A stretch of 64,000 bases of DNA, taken from contig NZ_JAJQXA010000015.1 of the NCBI RefSeq assembly GCF_021245985.1, forward strand, positions 38,438 to 102,437. The letters run 5' to 3'. The translations under genes were made by a program, and so were the position numbers. Of the stretch, positions 8,844 to 18,698 are shown piece after piece; position 1 is the first letter of the stretch; every line of letters starts with the position of its first letter. A model generated the notes under the pieces. It worked only from the letters and a program-made list of their open reading frames with translations. It was not told the DNA's origin and did not search any database. This DNA is from Flavobacterium soyae (GTDB taxonomy: Bacteria; Bacteroidota; Bacteroidia; Flavobacteriales; Flavobacteriaceae).

Positions 8844-10826
8844 ATGAAACTAAAAATTAATAAATATATAACTATAGCACTTCTTGCAGTGCTTGGTACT
8901 TCTTGCAGCGATAATTTTTTGGAAGAAAAGAAAAATTACGGAAGTGTTGACGATTCGTTTTACGAAAGTCAGGAACGAGCTACAGCGTATATCAACAACG
9001 TTTATTTTGATTATTATTCTGCTTTTAAATCTCCTGGACAAAGTTTAGTGGGGTCTTATACAGATACGTATTCAAAAATGACTGAAGAAATAGGAGGAAT
9101 TCAGCCTCTTATAAACCCAACAATTACCTATACAAATGCAGCAGACGCATCTGGTTATTACGGAGGTAAGCTTGAAGATAAAATCAATAACGTTCCCTAC
9201 AACAGAATCAGAGATTGTAATGCCTTTATTGCAGATATCGATGTTAAAGGAGCGAGTTTGGATAAAACTTTTCGCGATCAGGCAAAAGGGCAATTATATT
9301 ACTTACGTGCAGTTCAATATTTTGATTTAATGCGTGTATATGGCGGTGTTCCAATTGTAACAGAAGTTCAGACTCCAAGTACAGACGATCAATCTATAAA
9401 ATTGCCAAGAGCGACAGTTAGCGAAGTAGTTGCTCAAATTGTAAAAGATTTAGATATGGCTGCAAGTTTACTGCCAAGAAATTGGAATTCTGCAGATTAT
9501 GGCCGTGTTACAAAAGGCGCAGCTCTTGCAGTAAAATCAAGAGTATTATTAACTTATGCAAGTCCATTATTTAATAAAAGCTGGGATAGTTCGAATGAGC
9601 GTTGGAATGCAGCGCTGCAAGCCGGATTAGCAGCAGAAACAGAATTATCTGGAGCAGGATACGGATTATACGGAAGTTCAGCAAAAGACTGGCAGAATAT
9701 GTTTGTTCTAGGTAACAATGCATTTTGCTCTGAAGCAATTACAACACAGCTTTTATCATCAAACAATACCAATCTTGGAGTAAATAACTCTTGGGAAAAA
9801 GGAATTCGTTTAATCAGTCAGGGAGGAACAGGTGCTATGGAGGCTCCAAAAGAAATGATTGATTTATTTCCAATGGAAAATGGCGCAAGACCAACAACTG
9901 CAAATGGCTATAATTCATTTCTTTTCTTTATAAAACGTGACCCAAGATTTTACAGAACATTTGCTTTTTCAGGTGTTAAATGGGATTATAAAGATGAAAA
10001 ACAAGCAGCCAAACCAACTGTTTGGGCTTACCGTTGGTTAGACGGTACAAATGGAAATAAACCTTTCTATAGTGATTCAAATAATGAAACAAGCCCTGCA
10101 TTAGTAAGAAAAATGACAGATGTAACGGCAACAAATTCAAGTAATTTTCAATATTCAGGAAATGATATATTAGAATATCGTTATGCAGAATTATTATTAA
10201 ACATTGCAGAATGTTATGCTGCATTAGGACAAACAGGAAACACTATTGCTTATTTAGGGAAAATCAGAAACCGTGTAGGTATTTCTTCAGCTAATAATTA
10301 CGGAATTGGAATATTAGCAGATAAATATGCTGCTATTGAAGCTGTATTATACGAGCGTAGAGTTGAATTAGCATACGAAGGAAAACGTTACTGGGACGTA
10401 CAAAGATGGATGCTTTATGATAACGCAGCACTTCCGGGTACTACTGGTGGAACTGTTACTAAATTGGGATTAACACCAATTAACGGTACTCAAAGAACAG
10501 GTAATTATCTGCAATACAAAAATCCAGCAACATCTGCAGATCCTTTAGCTTCAGCTCGTGCAAGTATTTCAGCAGATCCTGATGCAGCTGATTTCCAGAC
10601 ACAGTTAGCGGCTTTAGCAACTTTCTATAATGATAATTTTGTATTGGCAGCGCCTCCAACACCTATGGATAACGTTAATAATGCAGCGGTTAAAATCAAA
10701 TTTAATCCAAACTATTACATCATGGGATTGCAGACTGCAGTTCTTACACAAAATCCTTGGTTGAAACAAACAATTGGGTGGAGTGATGCTTCTGGAGGAA
10801 CAGGAGATTATAACTACCAGGAATAG
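8844..10826 (+). CDS. SusD/RagB-family surface glycan-binding lipoprotein
   Basis: 660-residue lipoprotein that forms the lid on the SusC transporter and captures oligosaccharides at the cell surface. The lipobox is LGTSC (Cys21), followed by SDNFLEE. SusD hallmarks include the N-terminal segment YGSVDDSFYESQERATAYIN, the TPR-helix region with RAVQYFDLMRVYGGVPIV, and the C-terminal ILEYRYAELLLNIAEC and RVELAYEGKRYWDVQRWM. It is longer than many SusD proteins, with an insertion-rich C-terminal third. It follows susC by 18 bases and shares its promoter. A hairpin lies directly after it. Confidence 0.93.
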   Translation: MKLKINKYITIALLAVLGTSCSDNFLEEKKNYGSVDDSFYESQERATAYINNVYFDYYSAFKSPGQSLVGSYTDTYSKMTEEIGGIQPLINPTITYTNAADASGYYGGKLEDKINNVPYNRIRDCNAFIADIDVKGASLDKTFRDQAKGQLYYLRAVQYFDLMRVYGGVPIVTEVQTPSTDDQSIKLPRATVSEVVAQIVKDLDMAASLLPRNWNSADYGRVTKGAALAVKSRVLLTYASPLFNKSWDSSNERWNAALQAGLAAETELSGAGYGLYGSSAKDWQNMFVLGNNAFCSEAITTQLLSSNNTNLGVNNSWEKGIRLISQGGTGAMEAPKEMIDLFPMENGARPTTANGYNSFLFFIKRDPRFYRTFAFSGVKWDYKDEKQAAKPTVWAYRWLDGTNGNKPFYSDSNNETSPALVRKMTDVTATNSSNFQYSGNDILEYRYAELLLNIAECYAALGQTGNTIAYLGKIRNRVGISSANNYGIGILADKYAAIEAVLYERRVELAYEGKRYWDVQRWMLYDNAALPGTTGGTVTKLGLTPINGTQRTGNYLQYKNPATSADPLASARASISADPDAADFQTQLAALATFYNDNFVLAAPPTPMDNVNNAAVKIKFNPNYYIMGLQTAVLTQNPWLKQTIGWSDASGGTGDYNYQE

Positions 10827-10885
10827 ATAAATCTTTAATGCCCCAAATAAAGAATTTCTATAGAATAAAAAACATATGACAATTT

Positions 10886-10914
10886 TCACCTGTATTCTGT
10901 TCAGATACAGGTGA
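10886..10914 (+). terminator. Hairpin after susD (possible attenuator)
   Basis: TCACCTGTAT and ATACAGGTGA form a perfect 10-base stem with a 9-base loop, followed by TTTGTTT. It lies 60 bases after the susD stop. In susCD operons such hairpins can lower expression of the downstream enzyme genes relative to susCD; whether this one terminates or only stabilises the upstream mRNA cannot be told. Confidence 0.45.
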
Positions 10915-10950
10915 TTTGTTTAAAAAGAATTACCACAACTACAAATTAAC

Positions 10951-12663
10951 ATGAAAAATTCCGCATTATTTATCGCATCATCTCTGCTTTTTTTAGGAAG
11001 TGCAAAATGTTTTGCTCAATATCCGAAGATAAGTCCAGAAGTTCAGGCTCAGGAAAAAGCAATTAAAGAAGAAGCTCAAAGACTCTCTGATGAAGCTTGG
11101 ACAAAAGCTTTAATTGTTATTGAAGAAGAAGCAAAACATGGAAAACCTTATATTCCGTGGGCAGCAAGGCCAACAGATTTACCTCAGGCAGAAATTCCTG
11201 CTTTCCCAGGTGCTGAAGGTGGAGGAATGTACACATTTGGTGGTCGTGGTGGAAAAGTTTACACAGTAACAAGTCTAGAAGACCGTGGACCAGGAACATT
11301 GCGTGAAGCTTGCGAGCAAGGGGGAGCGAGAATAGTGGTATTTAATGTTGCTGGAATTATCAGATTAAAAAGTCCGTTGATTATTCGTGCGCCTTACATT
11401 ACTATTGCAGGACAGACTGCTCCTGGTGATGGAATTTGTATTGCAGGAGAATCAACTTGGATTGATACGCATGATGTAATTATCAGACACGTACGTTTCC
11501 GTCGTGGAGAAACTTTTGTTGGGCGTCGTGACGATGCTATTGGAGGAAATCCTGTTGGAAACATCATGATCGACCACGTTTCTGCAACTTGGGGATTAGA
11601 CGAAAATATGTCAATTTACAGACACATGTACAATCCAGGACCAGGTTACCCAGATATTAAAGTGGGAACGGTAAATATTACGATCCAAAACAGTTTATTC
11701 GGAGAAGCTTTGGATACTTACAATCATGCTTTTGGAAGTACTTTAGGTGGAGAAAACTGCTCTTTTATGAGAAATATGTGGGCTAATAATGCAGGAAGAA
11801 ACCCTTCTATTGGTTGGAACGGAATTTTCAATTTTGTAAATAACGTAGTTTTCAATTGGTACAACAGATCTACAGATGGAGGCGATTATACGGCGAACTA
11901 CAACATCATCAACAACTTCTACAAACCAGGTCCTGTAACCGATTTAACTCAGCCAATCAGTTATAGAATTTTAAAACCAGAATCGGGAAGAAGTAAATTG
12001 CCTTATGTGGTTTTCGGAAGAGCTTACGTAAACGGAAATATTATTGACGGAAACGAAAAAGTAACTAAAGACAACTGGGATGGCGGAATTCAGTTAGAGA
12101 ATAAAAAAGGGGAATTAATGACTTACGATGAAGCAAAAGAATATTTTGCTAAAATGAAAGCAGCTAAACCTTTTCCAATGCCATGGTTTCGTCCATTCAT
12201 GAAAGCAGACGAAGCATATGAATTTGTTCTTAAAAATGTTGGAGCAACGCTGCCAATTAGAGATAAAGTGGACGAAAGAATCGTAAGAACTGTAAAAACT
12301 GGAGTTCCAGAATATGCTAAAGGATTAGAGAAAAAAGAATTCTACCAATTCGAACACAGACGTTTACCGATGGATTCTTATAAAAAAGGAATTATTACCG
12401 ATATTTCGCAAGTTGGAGGATATCCAGAATACAAAGGAAAACCTTATGTAGATACTGACAAAGATGGAATGCCGGATGCTTGGGAGAAAAAATACGGTTT
12501 AAACCCGAACGATCCATCAGATGCTCAAGGAGATTTAAACGGAGACGGATATACTAATATTGAAGATTACATCAACGGTGTAAATCCTGCCATAAAAGTA
12601 GATTGGAAAGATTTAGCTAATAACAAAGAAACATTAGTTAGACCTTTATTAGATTTAAAATAA
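10951..12663 (+). CDS. Pectate lyase (PL1-like), first of a pair
   Basis: 570-residue secreted pectate lyase for homogalacturonan. A signal peptide ends near CFAQ (residue 23) and is followed by a helical, charged stretch (residues 28-65) that both paired lyases share. The beta-helix starts at IPAFPGAEGGG (82-92). Conserved blocks include TSLEDRGPGTLREA, ITIAGQTAPGDGI, RRDDAIGG (Asp194, Asp195), IDHVSATWGLDEN and AGRNPSIG (Arg283), resembling the calcium-binding acidic residues and catalytic arginine of the family. The C terminus has a calcium-type DTDKDGMPDAWEKKYGLNP repeat and GDLNGDGYTNIEDY. It is first downstream of susCD and very similar to the gene at 13534. Confidence 0.9.
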   Translation: MKNSALFIASSLLFLGSAKCFAQYPKISPEVQAQEKAIKEEAQRLSDEAWTKALIVIEEEAKHGKPYIPWAARPTDLPQAEIPAFPGAEGGGMYTFGGRGGKVYTVTSLEDRGPGTLREACEQGGARIVVFNVAGIIRLKSPLIIRAPYITIAGQTAPGDGICIAGESTWIDTHDVIIRHVRFRRGETFVGRRDDAIGGNPVGNIMIDHVSATWGLDENMSIYRHMYNPGPGYPDIKVGTVNITIQNSLFGEALDTYNHAFGSTLGGENCSFMRNMWANNAGRNPSIGWNGIFNFVNNVVFNWYNRSTDGGDYTANYNIINNFYKPGPVTDLTQPISYRILKPESGRSKLPYVVFGRAYVNGNIIDGNEKVTKDNWDGGIQLENKKGELMTYDEAKEYFAKMKAAKPFPMPWFRPFMKADEAYEFVLKNVGATLPIRDKVDERIVRTVKTGVPEYAKGLEKKEFYQFEHRRLPMDSYKKGIITDISQVGGYPEYKGKPYVDTDKDGMPDAWEKKYGLNPNDPSDAQGDLNGDGYTNIEDYINGVNPAIKVDWKDLANNKETLVRPLLDLK

Positions 12664-12694
12664 GAATCGGCGAGATTAGAAACAGCAGAATAAA

Positions 12695-12762
12695 AATCTG
12701 CAAATCTGCTAAATCTGCGAGAGAAAAAAATTAGCCCGCAGATTTAGCAGATTAGGCAGATT
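12695..12762. repeat. Extragenic palindrome (AATCTGC/GCAGATT type)
   Basis: AATCTGCTAAATCTGCG and CGCAGATTTAGCAGATT form a long hairpin around GAGAGAAAAAAATTAGCC. The same unit is found inside the larger elements at 23263 and 39609. Confidence 0.8.
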
Positions 12763-12791
12763 AAATATTGTAATTCATAAAATTTATTAAG

Positions 12792-13478
12792 ATGAAATTA
12801 ATAAAAAATATAGGTGTTTTAATGATGTTTTTAGTGTTTGGGAGTAATATCGCACAACAGCATTTAGATCCTGAATATGTAAAAGTTACTAACGAAAGAG
12901 CTGCAAAAATTGTTACCAAATTAGATTTGAAAAACGAAGCAAAAGAAAAAGCAGTTTCAAATATCATCGCGCAGCAATTCAGAGATTTAACTGAAATTCA
13001 GGACGGAAGAGATGCTGAAATAAAAAAAGTAAAAGAAGATACTTCTTTAGCTAAAGAAAAACAAAACGAGAAAATTGACAAGTTGAAAGCAAATGCAGAC
13101 AAGTCAATTGCAAAACTGCATAAATCTTATATCAAAAAATTAAGCAAAGAATTGTCTGAAGATAAAATCACTGAAGTGAAAGACGGAATGACGTATGGTG
13201 TGCTTCCTATTACGGTTGCAGGTTACAACGATATGCTTCCAAACTTAACAGCAGAACAAAAAGATTATATCTACAAAGCTTTAGTTGAAGCAAGAGAACA
13301 TGCAATGGACGCAGGTTCTTCTAAAGAAAAACACGGCTGGTTTGGTAAATACAAAGGAAGAATCAACAACTATTTATCAAAACAAGGTTACGATTTAAAT
13401 AAAGAAAGTAAAGATTGGCACGAACGTGTTGAACAAAGAGAAAAGAATAAAGTAAAAGATTCGACTGCAAAAGAATAA
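12792..13478 (+). CDS. DUF3826-type secreted protein
   Basis: 228-residue, lysine- and glutamate-rich helical protein with a signal peptide (cleavage near SNIAQQ, residue 20). The opening of the mature part, YVKVTNERAAKIVTKLDL, and the C-terminal YKGRINNYLSKQGYDL fit DUF3826, a family without a known function that is found in Bacteroidota PULs; the match is from memory of the family. No catalytic pattern is obvious. The middle (residues 58-120) should form a long coiled coil (EIKKVKEDTSLAKEKQNEKI). The gene sits between two sister pectate lyases, 55 bases before the second, so a role as a periplasmic partner of the lyases is possible but unproven. Confidence 0.7.
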   Translation: MKLIKNIGVLMMFLVFGSNIAQQHLDPEYVKVTNERAAKIVTKLDLKNEAKEKAVSNIIAQQFRDLTEIQDGRDAEIKKVKEDTSLAKEKQNEKIDKLKANADKSIAKLHKSYIKKLSKELSEDKITEVKDGMTYGVLPITVAGYNDMLPNLTAEQKDYIYKALVEAREHAMDAGSSKEKHGWFGKYKGRINNYLSKQGYDLNKESKDWHERVEQREKNKVKDSTAKE

Positions 13479-13533
13479 TTTACTCTTTTAAAACTTTCTA
13501 TTGCAACTATTAACTACAACCACACACAATTCA

Positions 13534-15240
13534 ATGCAAAATATTTTTCCAAACCATACTTTAAAAAGAACATTTATGGCGTTGTCATTTTGTTCTCTTG
13601 TATCATCGGCTTATGCCCAATATCCCGTAATTCCAAAACCCGTTCAGGAAAAAGCCGATGCTATTTTAGCTGACGAAGAAAAAAGGCTGAGCGAAATCTG
13701 GAATGCTAATCTTCATATAATTAAAGAAGAAGCAAAACAAGGAAAACCTTATTTGCCTTGGGCATCTTATCCAAAAGATTTTGTTTTTGCTGACATTCCT
13801 GCTTTCCCAGGTGCAGAAGGCGGTGGAGCATATACACAAGGTGGACGTGGCGGAAAAATATTTGTGGTTACAAGTTTAGAAGACAGCGGAAAAGGAACTT
13901 TTCGTGAGGCTTGTGAGGCCGTTGGAGCAAGAACAATTGTTTTTAATGTTTCAGGAATCATTCAGTTGAAAAAAAGAATCAGCATGCGTGCGCCTTACGT
14001 AACCATTGCTGGACAAACCGCTCCTGGTGACGGAATTTGTATTGCCGGAGAAACTTTAGAAATTGATACACACGACGTTATTATTCGCCATATGCGTTTC
14101 CGTCGTGGAGCAACTGAAGTAACAAGAAGAGACGATGCATTGGGTGGAAATCCAATGGGAAATATCATTGTTGATCACTGCTCTGTAAGCTGGGGATTAG
14201 ACGAAAATATTTCTTTATACAGACATCAATTTGCAGCTAATGCAAAATCAAAACTGGAAAAATTACCGGCTTGTAATATCACAATTCAAAACACTATTTC
14301 ATCAGAAGGCTTAGACACTTACAATCACGCTTTCGGAAGTACAATTGGCGGATTAAATAGTACTTTTATGCGCAACTTATGGGCTGACAACATTTCAAGA
14401 AATGCTTCTATCGGAATGTATGGCGACTTTAATTTTGTGAATAACGTAGTATTCAATTGGTGGAATCGTACACTTGACGGCGGTGATTATCGTTCGATGT
14501 TGAATATCATCAACAACTATTTTAAACCAGGACCAATAACGCCACAAAACGAACCTATTTCACATAGAATTGTAAAACCTGAATCTGGATATATTGAACC
14601 AAAACAATACGGAAGGGCGTATGTTTCAGGAAACTTTATTGTTGGTTCTCCAGAAGTTACAGCAGACAACTGGAATGGTGGCGTACAATTGGAAAACCTT
14701 CCAGAAGCAGAAACGAAAGAATTTTTAGCAGCTATTAAACAGCCAAAACCTTTCTCAATGCCAAAATTTAATATCATGTCGGCAGAAGAAGCTTATGATT
14801 TTGTTTTGACGAATGTTGGGGCGACAATTCCGAAGAGAGATGCAGTTGACGAAAGAATTATCAAACAAGTTAAAACTGGAAAAATCGAAGTTAAAGACGG
14901 TTTAGAGAATAATATTGGAAAAGAATATATCAAAAGAAGATTACCAGCTGATTCTTATAAAAAAGGAATAATTACACACCCAGATCAAGTTGGCGGATAT
15001 CCAACTTACAAAGGAAAAGCTTATAAAGATTCAGATAATGATGGAATTCCAGATGCTTGGGAAAAGAAATATGGTTTAAATCCAAACGATGCTTCAGATG
15101 CGAATAAAGATGCAAACGGAGACGGATATACCAACATCGAAAAATATTTTAACGGTATCGATCCAAACAGTAAAACAGATTGGACGAAAATCGAAAATAA
15201 TACGGATACATTGGCTAAGTTAAAGTCTTTATTACAATAA
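13534..15240 (+). CDS. Pectate lyase (PL1-like), second of a pair
   Basis: 568-residue secreted pectate lyase, close in sequence and layout to the one at 10951. The frame is open from a TTG at 13501, but the ATG at 13534 gives a normal signal peptide ending SSAYAQ and is preferred. Conserved blocks are IPAFPGAEGGGAYTQGGRGG, TSLEDSGKGTFREACE, VTIAGQTAPGDGI, RRDDALGGNP, VDHCSVSWGLDEN and ISRNASIG, where the proline of the partner's RNPSIG is replaced by alanine. A calcium-type repeat, DSDNDGIPDAWEKKYGLNP then KDANGDGYTNIEKY, is C-terminal. The pair likely arose by duplication and then diverged, perhaps differing in preferred methylation or chain length. Confidence 0.9.
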   Translation: MQNIFPNHTLKRTFMALSFCSLVSSAYAQYPVIPKPVQEKADAILADEEKRLSEIWNANLHIIKEEAKQGKPYLPWASYPKDFVFADIPAFPGAEGGGAYTQGGRGGKIFVVTSLEDSGKGTFREACEAVGARTIVFNVSGIIQLKKRISMRAPYVTIAGQTAPGDGICIAGETLEIDTHDVIIRHMRFRRGATEVTRRDDALGGNPMGNIIVDHCSVSWGLDENISLYRHQFAANAKSKLEKLPACNITIQNTISSEGLDTYNHAFGSTIGGLNSTFMRNLWADNISRNASIGMYGDFNFVNNVVFNWWNRTLDGGDYRSMLNIINNYFKPGPITPQNEPISHRIVKPESGYIEPKQYGRAYVSGNFIVGSPEVTADNWNGGVQLENLPEAETKEFLAAIKQPKPFSMPKFNIMSAEEAYDFVLTNVGATIPKRDAVDERIIKQVKTGKIEVKDGLENNIGKEYIKRRLPADSYKKGIITHPDQVGGYPTYKGKAYKDSDNDGIPDAWEKKYGLNPNDASDANKDANGDGYTNIEKYFNGIDPNSKTDWTKIENNTDTLAKLKSLLQ

Positions 15241-15271
15241 TGATTTTAATCAGTTAAATATTCTAAACACC

Positions 15272-15303
15272 AACCTGACAGGTTTTCAAAACCTGTCAGG
15301 TTT
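15272..15303. repeat. Perfect short palindrome (ACCTGTCAGG type)
   Basis: AACCTGACAGGTTTT and its exact complement AAAACCTGTCAGGTT face each other across a single base. It lies 32 bases after the lyase stop and could act as a terminator, but it belongs to a repeated family seen at 22078, 34446 and 43616. Confidence 0.75.
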
Positions 15304-15328
15304 AATTACGCAAAGAATATCCATCTAG

Positions 15329-15458
15329 TTTGTCATTTCGACGAAGGAGACCCGAGCGATAGCGAATAGGCGAAGCAAATCACACAAGTAATTCGACAAA
15401 GATTGGCGATTTTCAGAGTGGAGTTTCTAGTGCGATTTCTCCTTCGTCGAAATGACAA
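15329..15458. repeat. Extragenic palindrome, GTCATTTCGAC family, copy 2 (forward, with insert)
   Basis: Arms TTTGTCATTTCGACGAAGGA and CCTTCGTCGAAATGACAA. The core TCGACAAAGATTGGCGATTT is the same as copy 1. About 25 extra bases (CCCGAGCGATAGCGAATAGG and following) are present in the left half. Confidence 0.85.
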
Positions 15459-15542
15459 GATTGTGGAAAAAGACAAACCTAAAAATTATATGAGTTTATA
15501 TTACTTATATGGTTTAATTTTAAAGTCTAAAAAAATAATAAG

Positions 15543-18500
15543 GTGAATTTTATCCAGTTAAAAAATACAATCTCTCTTCAAAAAGATAAAATAGTTTTAT
15601 CTGGTTTGGCGATGCTTTTCAGTATAAACATCACAGCCCAAAACAATTTCCCAGACATTATCAAAACCAAAGAAGGCAAACTTTCTTTCACAACAGATAG
15701 TCAAGGAGATCAAATCCCTGATTTTTCTTTTGCAGGATACAGAAATTCTGAAGTTGCGCTTCCGAATCTAGACAACAAAATTTTTGTTTCGAAACAAGAA
15801 GAAGATGCAACGCAGAAAATCCAAAATGCAATTGATTATGTCAGTGCATTAAAACCAGATAAATCAGGATTTCGTGGAGCAGTTTTGTTAGACAAAGGAA
15901 CTTTCAAAATCAGCGGAACATTATATATCAGAAAATCGGGAGTTGTTTTAAGAGCAAGCGGCAATTCTGAAAACGGAACCGTACTTTTAGGAACCGGATT
16001 AGAAAGAGAAGCTTTAATTAGAATTTTAGGTGTAAACGATAAAGTGTATAAAGATTCATTTGAATTTGGAAATGCCTATACACCACTTGGAACTCAGAAA
16101 ATTCAGTTAAAAAACACATCAAAATTAAAAGTTGGTGACGAAATCGAAATCAGTAAACCTTTAACGGATAATTTCATTAAAGAAGTAAATATGCAAGATT
16201 TCGGTGGAGAAACTTCTTGGATTGGCTGGAAAAAAGGTGATTGGACGACAACTTGGAATCGTGTCGTAACCAAAATCAATGGCAACGAAGTAACGGTAAA
16301 CGCTCCAATAACAATGTCATTAGATGATGTTTTTGGAACTTCAAAAGTAACCGTTTACTCATGGGCAGGAAGAATTGAGCATATCGGAATTGAAAATATC
16401 TTAATAAAATCAACTTATAATCCTTCAAACTTAAAAGACGAAGAACATAGATGGCAGGCTATCAGCATTGAAAATACCAGAAATGCTTGGGTAAAACAAG
16501 TAAATTTCAAGCATTTTGCAGGCGGAGCCGTTACGATTTTAAAAACTAGTCAGCAAATTACAGTTGAAGATTGTATTGCCACAGAACCAATTTCAGAAAT
16601 CGCTTCATTCAGAAGACATACTTTTTATACTGAAGGTCAGCAGACTTTATTTCAACGCTGTTATTCAGAATTTGGATATCATGATTTTGCCGTTGGCGGA
16701 TTTGGAACAACAGGTCCAAATGCCTTTGTACAGTGCGAATCACATTTACCATTCGAAAACAGTGGCGCAATCGGAAGCTGGGCGACAGGAGTTTTATTTG
16801 ACATTGCCAATATCGACGGAAAAGCATTAAGTTATAACAACAGAGAACAAGGCGGAAGAGGCGCAGGATGGACAGCAGCTAATTCTGTAATCTGGGAATC
16901 ATCGGCCTCAAAAGTAGAATGTTATAGTCCGCCAACAGCACAAAACTGGGCTTTTGGAGTTTGGGGACAATTTGGAGGAAACGGACATTGGAAAAACGTA
17001 AACGAACATATCAGTCCAAGAAGTTTATTCTACACACAACTAGAAGCCAGATTAGGAAAACTTCCTGTTCAGCCATTTATCTATGATTTAGGTTCAGAAG
17101 CTTCTTCAAGTCCGAGTATAGAAGTGGCGGAAGAATTGACTAAAAACGCTGCTACAACGGCAAAAAGTTTACAGGAATTGATTGCAGAAGCTTCAAAAGC
17201 AAATCCAATTAATACAGATAGTAAAGGTTTAAAAAATGCAAATGACTTAAAAGTTGTTCCAAATAAAACAGAAAAATCAACTTCAAAAGTAATCACAGAA
17301 AATGGCTGGTTGACTTTTGATGGAAAAGTAATTGCAGGAAAACAAACGAACGTTGCTTGGTGGAGAGGAGATTTAACCGATGATTTCGTAAACAAATCAA
17401 CTCCGCATATCACGCGTTTTGTTCCAGGAAGAACAGGAAACGGATTGACCGATAAAGTACAGGAAACAGTAGATTATTTAACTAAAAACAATATCGTTGC
17501 CTTAGAGCATAATTATGGTTTATGGTACGACAGAAGAATGGACGATCACCAACGTGTACGCCGAATTGATGACGATGTTTGGCCTCCGTTTTACGAACAG
17601 CCTTTCGCAAGAAGCGGAAAAGATTTTGCTTGGGATCATTTAAGTAAATATGATTTGACAAAATTCAACGATTGGTACTGGAGCCGTTTAGCGCAGTTTG
17701 CAACATTAGCAGAACCAAACGGACAATTGTTAATCAATCAGCAATATTTTCAGCATAACATTTTAGAAGCTGGAGCGCATTGGGCAAGTTCACCTTGGCG
17801 TTCTGCAAATAATATCAACAGCACAGGATTTCCGGAGCCACCGCCTTACGCAGGAGATAAGCGTATTTTTATGGCAGAGCAGTTTTATGATATTACGAAT
17901 GCGCAAAGAAGAAAATTACATGAAGGCTTCATCAGAAAATCATTCGAAAACTTTCAGGAAAACAGCAACGTAATTCAATTGACAAGTGCCGAGTATACAG
18001 GTCCGTTACATTTTATGGAATTTTGGTTAGACCAAGCCCAAAAGTGGAAAGACGAAACGGGTAAAAAAGGCTTAATAGGTTTAAGTGCTACAAAAGACGT
18101 TCAGGATGCTATTTTAAATGATGCTAAAAGAAATAAAACCGTTGATGTAATCGATATTCGTTATTGGTATTACAAAGAAGACGGCTCAGCTTACGCTCCA
18201 CAGGGAGGCGTAAATTTAGCCCCAAGACAGCACGCCAGAAAACTAAAAACAGGAAAAGAAACAGATAATCAAGTATATCGTGCCGTTCGTGAATATCGAG
18301 AAAAATATCCTGAAAAAGTCATTTTATATTCAACAGACGGTTCTTCAAGATTTGGATGGCCGGCTTTAATGGCGGGAGCTTCATTACCAAACATTCCGAA
18401 AATCGAATTGCCTCAGTTTTATACCGCTTTAAGCGAAATGAAATTAGTTGACGGAAATACGTTTTCAGACAATCTTTGGAAGTTAGAAAACAAAGGAAAA

Positions 18501-18695
18501 AGCTATCTTTTTTATTTGAAAAACGATCAAGATATCACAATCGATTTATCAAACGAAAAAGGAACATTTGAAGTATTTGCAATTAATGCAACAACAGGAA
18601 ATATAACGAAAAAAGCCAGCGTCAGCCGAGGAAAACAAGTGACAATTCCGCAATCCGAAATAAAAGAAAAAGTGCTTTTTATAGTGAAGAAATAA
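15543..18695 (+). CDS. Two-domain beta-helix plus barrel-like protein (DUF4955/DUF6298-like)
   Basis: 1050-residue secreted protein of unproven activity. The start is a GTG; it yields a proper signal peptide ending NITAQ, whereas the first in-frame ATG (15609) would cut it. Domain one (about residues 35-540) is a right-handed beta-helix: GAVLLDKGTFKISGTL, VRASG-type rungs, then EHIGIENILIKSTY and FAGGAVTILKTSQQITVEDC. After a serine/lysine linker (about 555-595), domain two (about 596-970) has WLTFDGK, GLWYDRRMDDHQRVRRIDDD, FNDWYWSRLAQFA, QYFQHNILEAGAHWASSPWR, LTSAEYTGPLHFMEFWLDQ and VDVIDIRYWYYKEDGS, which looks like a TIM-barrel hydrolase. A small beta-domain ends the chain. Context points to a pectin side chain or backbone substrate. 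Confidence 0.6.
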   Translation: MNFIQLKNTISLQKDKIVLSGLAMLFSINITAQNNFPDIIKTKEGKLSFTTDSQGDQIPDFSFAGYRNSEVALPNLDNKIFVSKQEEDATQKIQNAIDYVSALKPDKSGFRGAVLLDKGTFKISGTLYIRKSGVVLRASGNSENGTVLLGTGLEREALIRILGVNDKVYKDSFEFGNAYTPLGTQKIQLKNTSKLKVGDEIEISKPLTDNFIKEVNMQDFGGETSWIGWKKGDWTTTWNRVVTKINGNEVTVNAPITMSLDDVFGTSKVTVYSWAGRIEHIGIENILIKSTYNPSNLKDEEHRWQAISIENTRNAWVKQVNFKHFAGGAVTILKTSQQITVEDCIATEPISEIASFRRHTFYTEGQQTLFQRCYSEFGYHDFAVGGFGTTGPNAFVQCESHLPFENSGAIGSWATGVLFDIANIDGKALSYNNREQGGRGAGWTAANSVIWESSASKVECYSPPTAQNWAFGVWGQFGGNGHWKNVNEHISPRSLFYTQLEARLGKLPVQPFIYDLGSEASSSPSIEVAEELTKNAATTAKSLQELIAEASKANPINTDSKGLKNANDLKVVPNKTEKSTSKVITENGWLTFDGKVIAGKQTNVAWWRGDLTDDFVNKSTPHITRFVPGRTGNGLTDKVQETVDYLTKNNIVALEHNYGLWYDRRMDDHQRVRRIDDDVWPPFYEQPFARSGKDFAWDHLSKYDLTKFNDWYWSRLAQFATLAEPNGQLLINQQYFQHNILEAGAHWASSPWRSANNINSTGFPEPPPYAGDKRIFMAEQFYDITNAQRRKLHEGFIRKSFENFQENSNVIQLTSAEYTGPLHFMEFWLDQAQKWKDETGKKGLIGLSATKDVQDAILNDAKRNKTVDVIDIRYWYYKEDGSAYAPQGGVNLAPRQHARKLKTGKETDNQVYRAVREYREKYPEKVILYSTDGSSRFGWPALMAGASLPNIPKIELPQFYTALSEMKLVDGNTFSDNLWKLENKGKSYLFYLKNDQDITIDLSNEKGTFEVFAINATTGNITKKASVSRGKQVTIPQSEIKEKVLFIVKK

Positions 18696-18698
18696 TTG

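Noticed and set aside
10886..10914. Riboswitch after susD
   Set aside because: Only a simple hairpin is visible, with no conserved aptamer pattern.
17081..17413. 110-codon minus-strand frame inside the 15543 gene
   Set aside because: Mirror of the coding strand of a well-supported gene.
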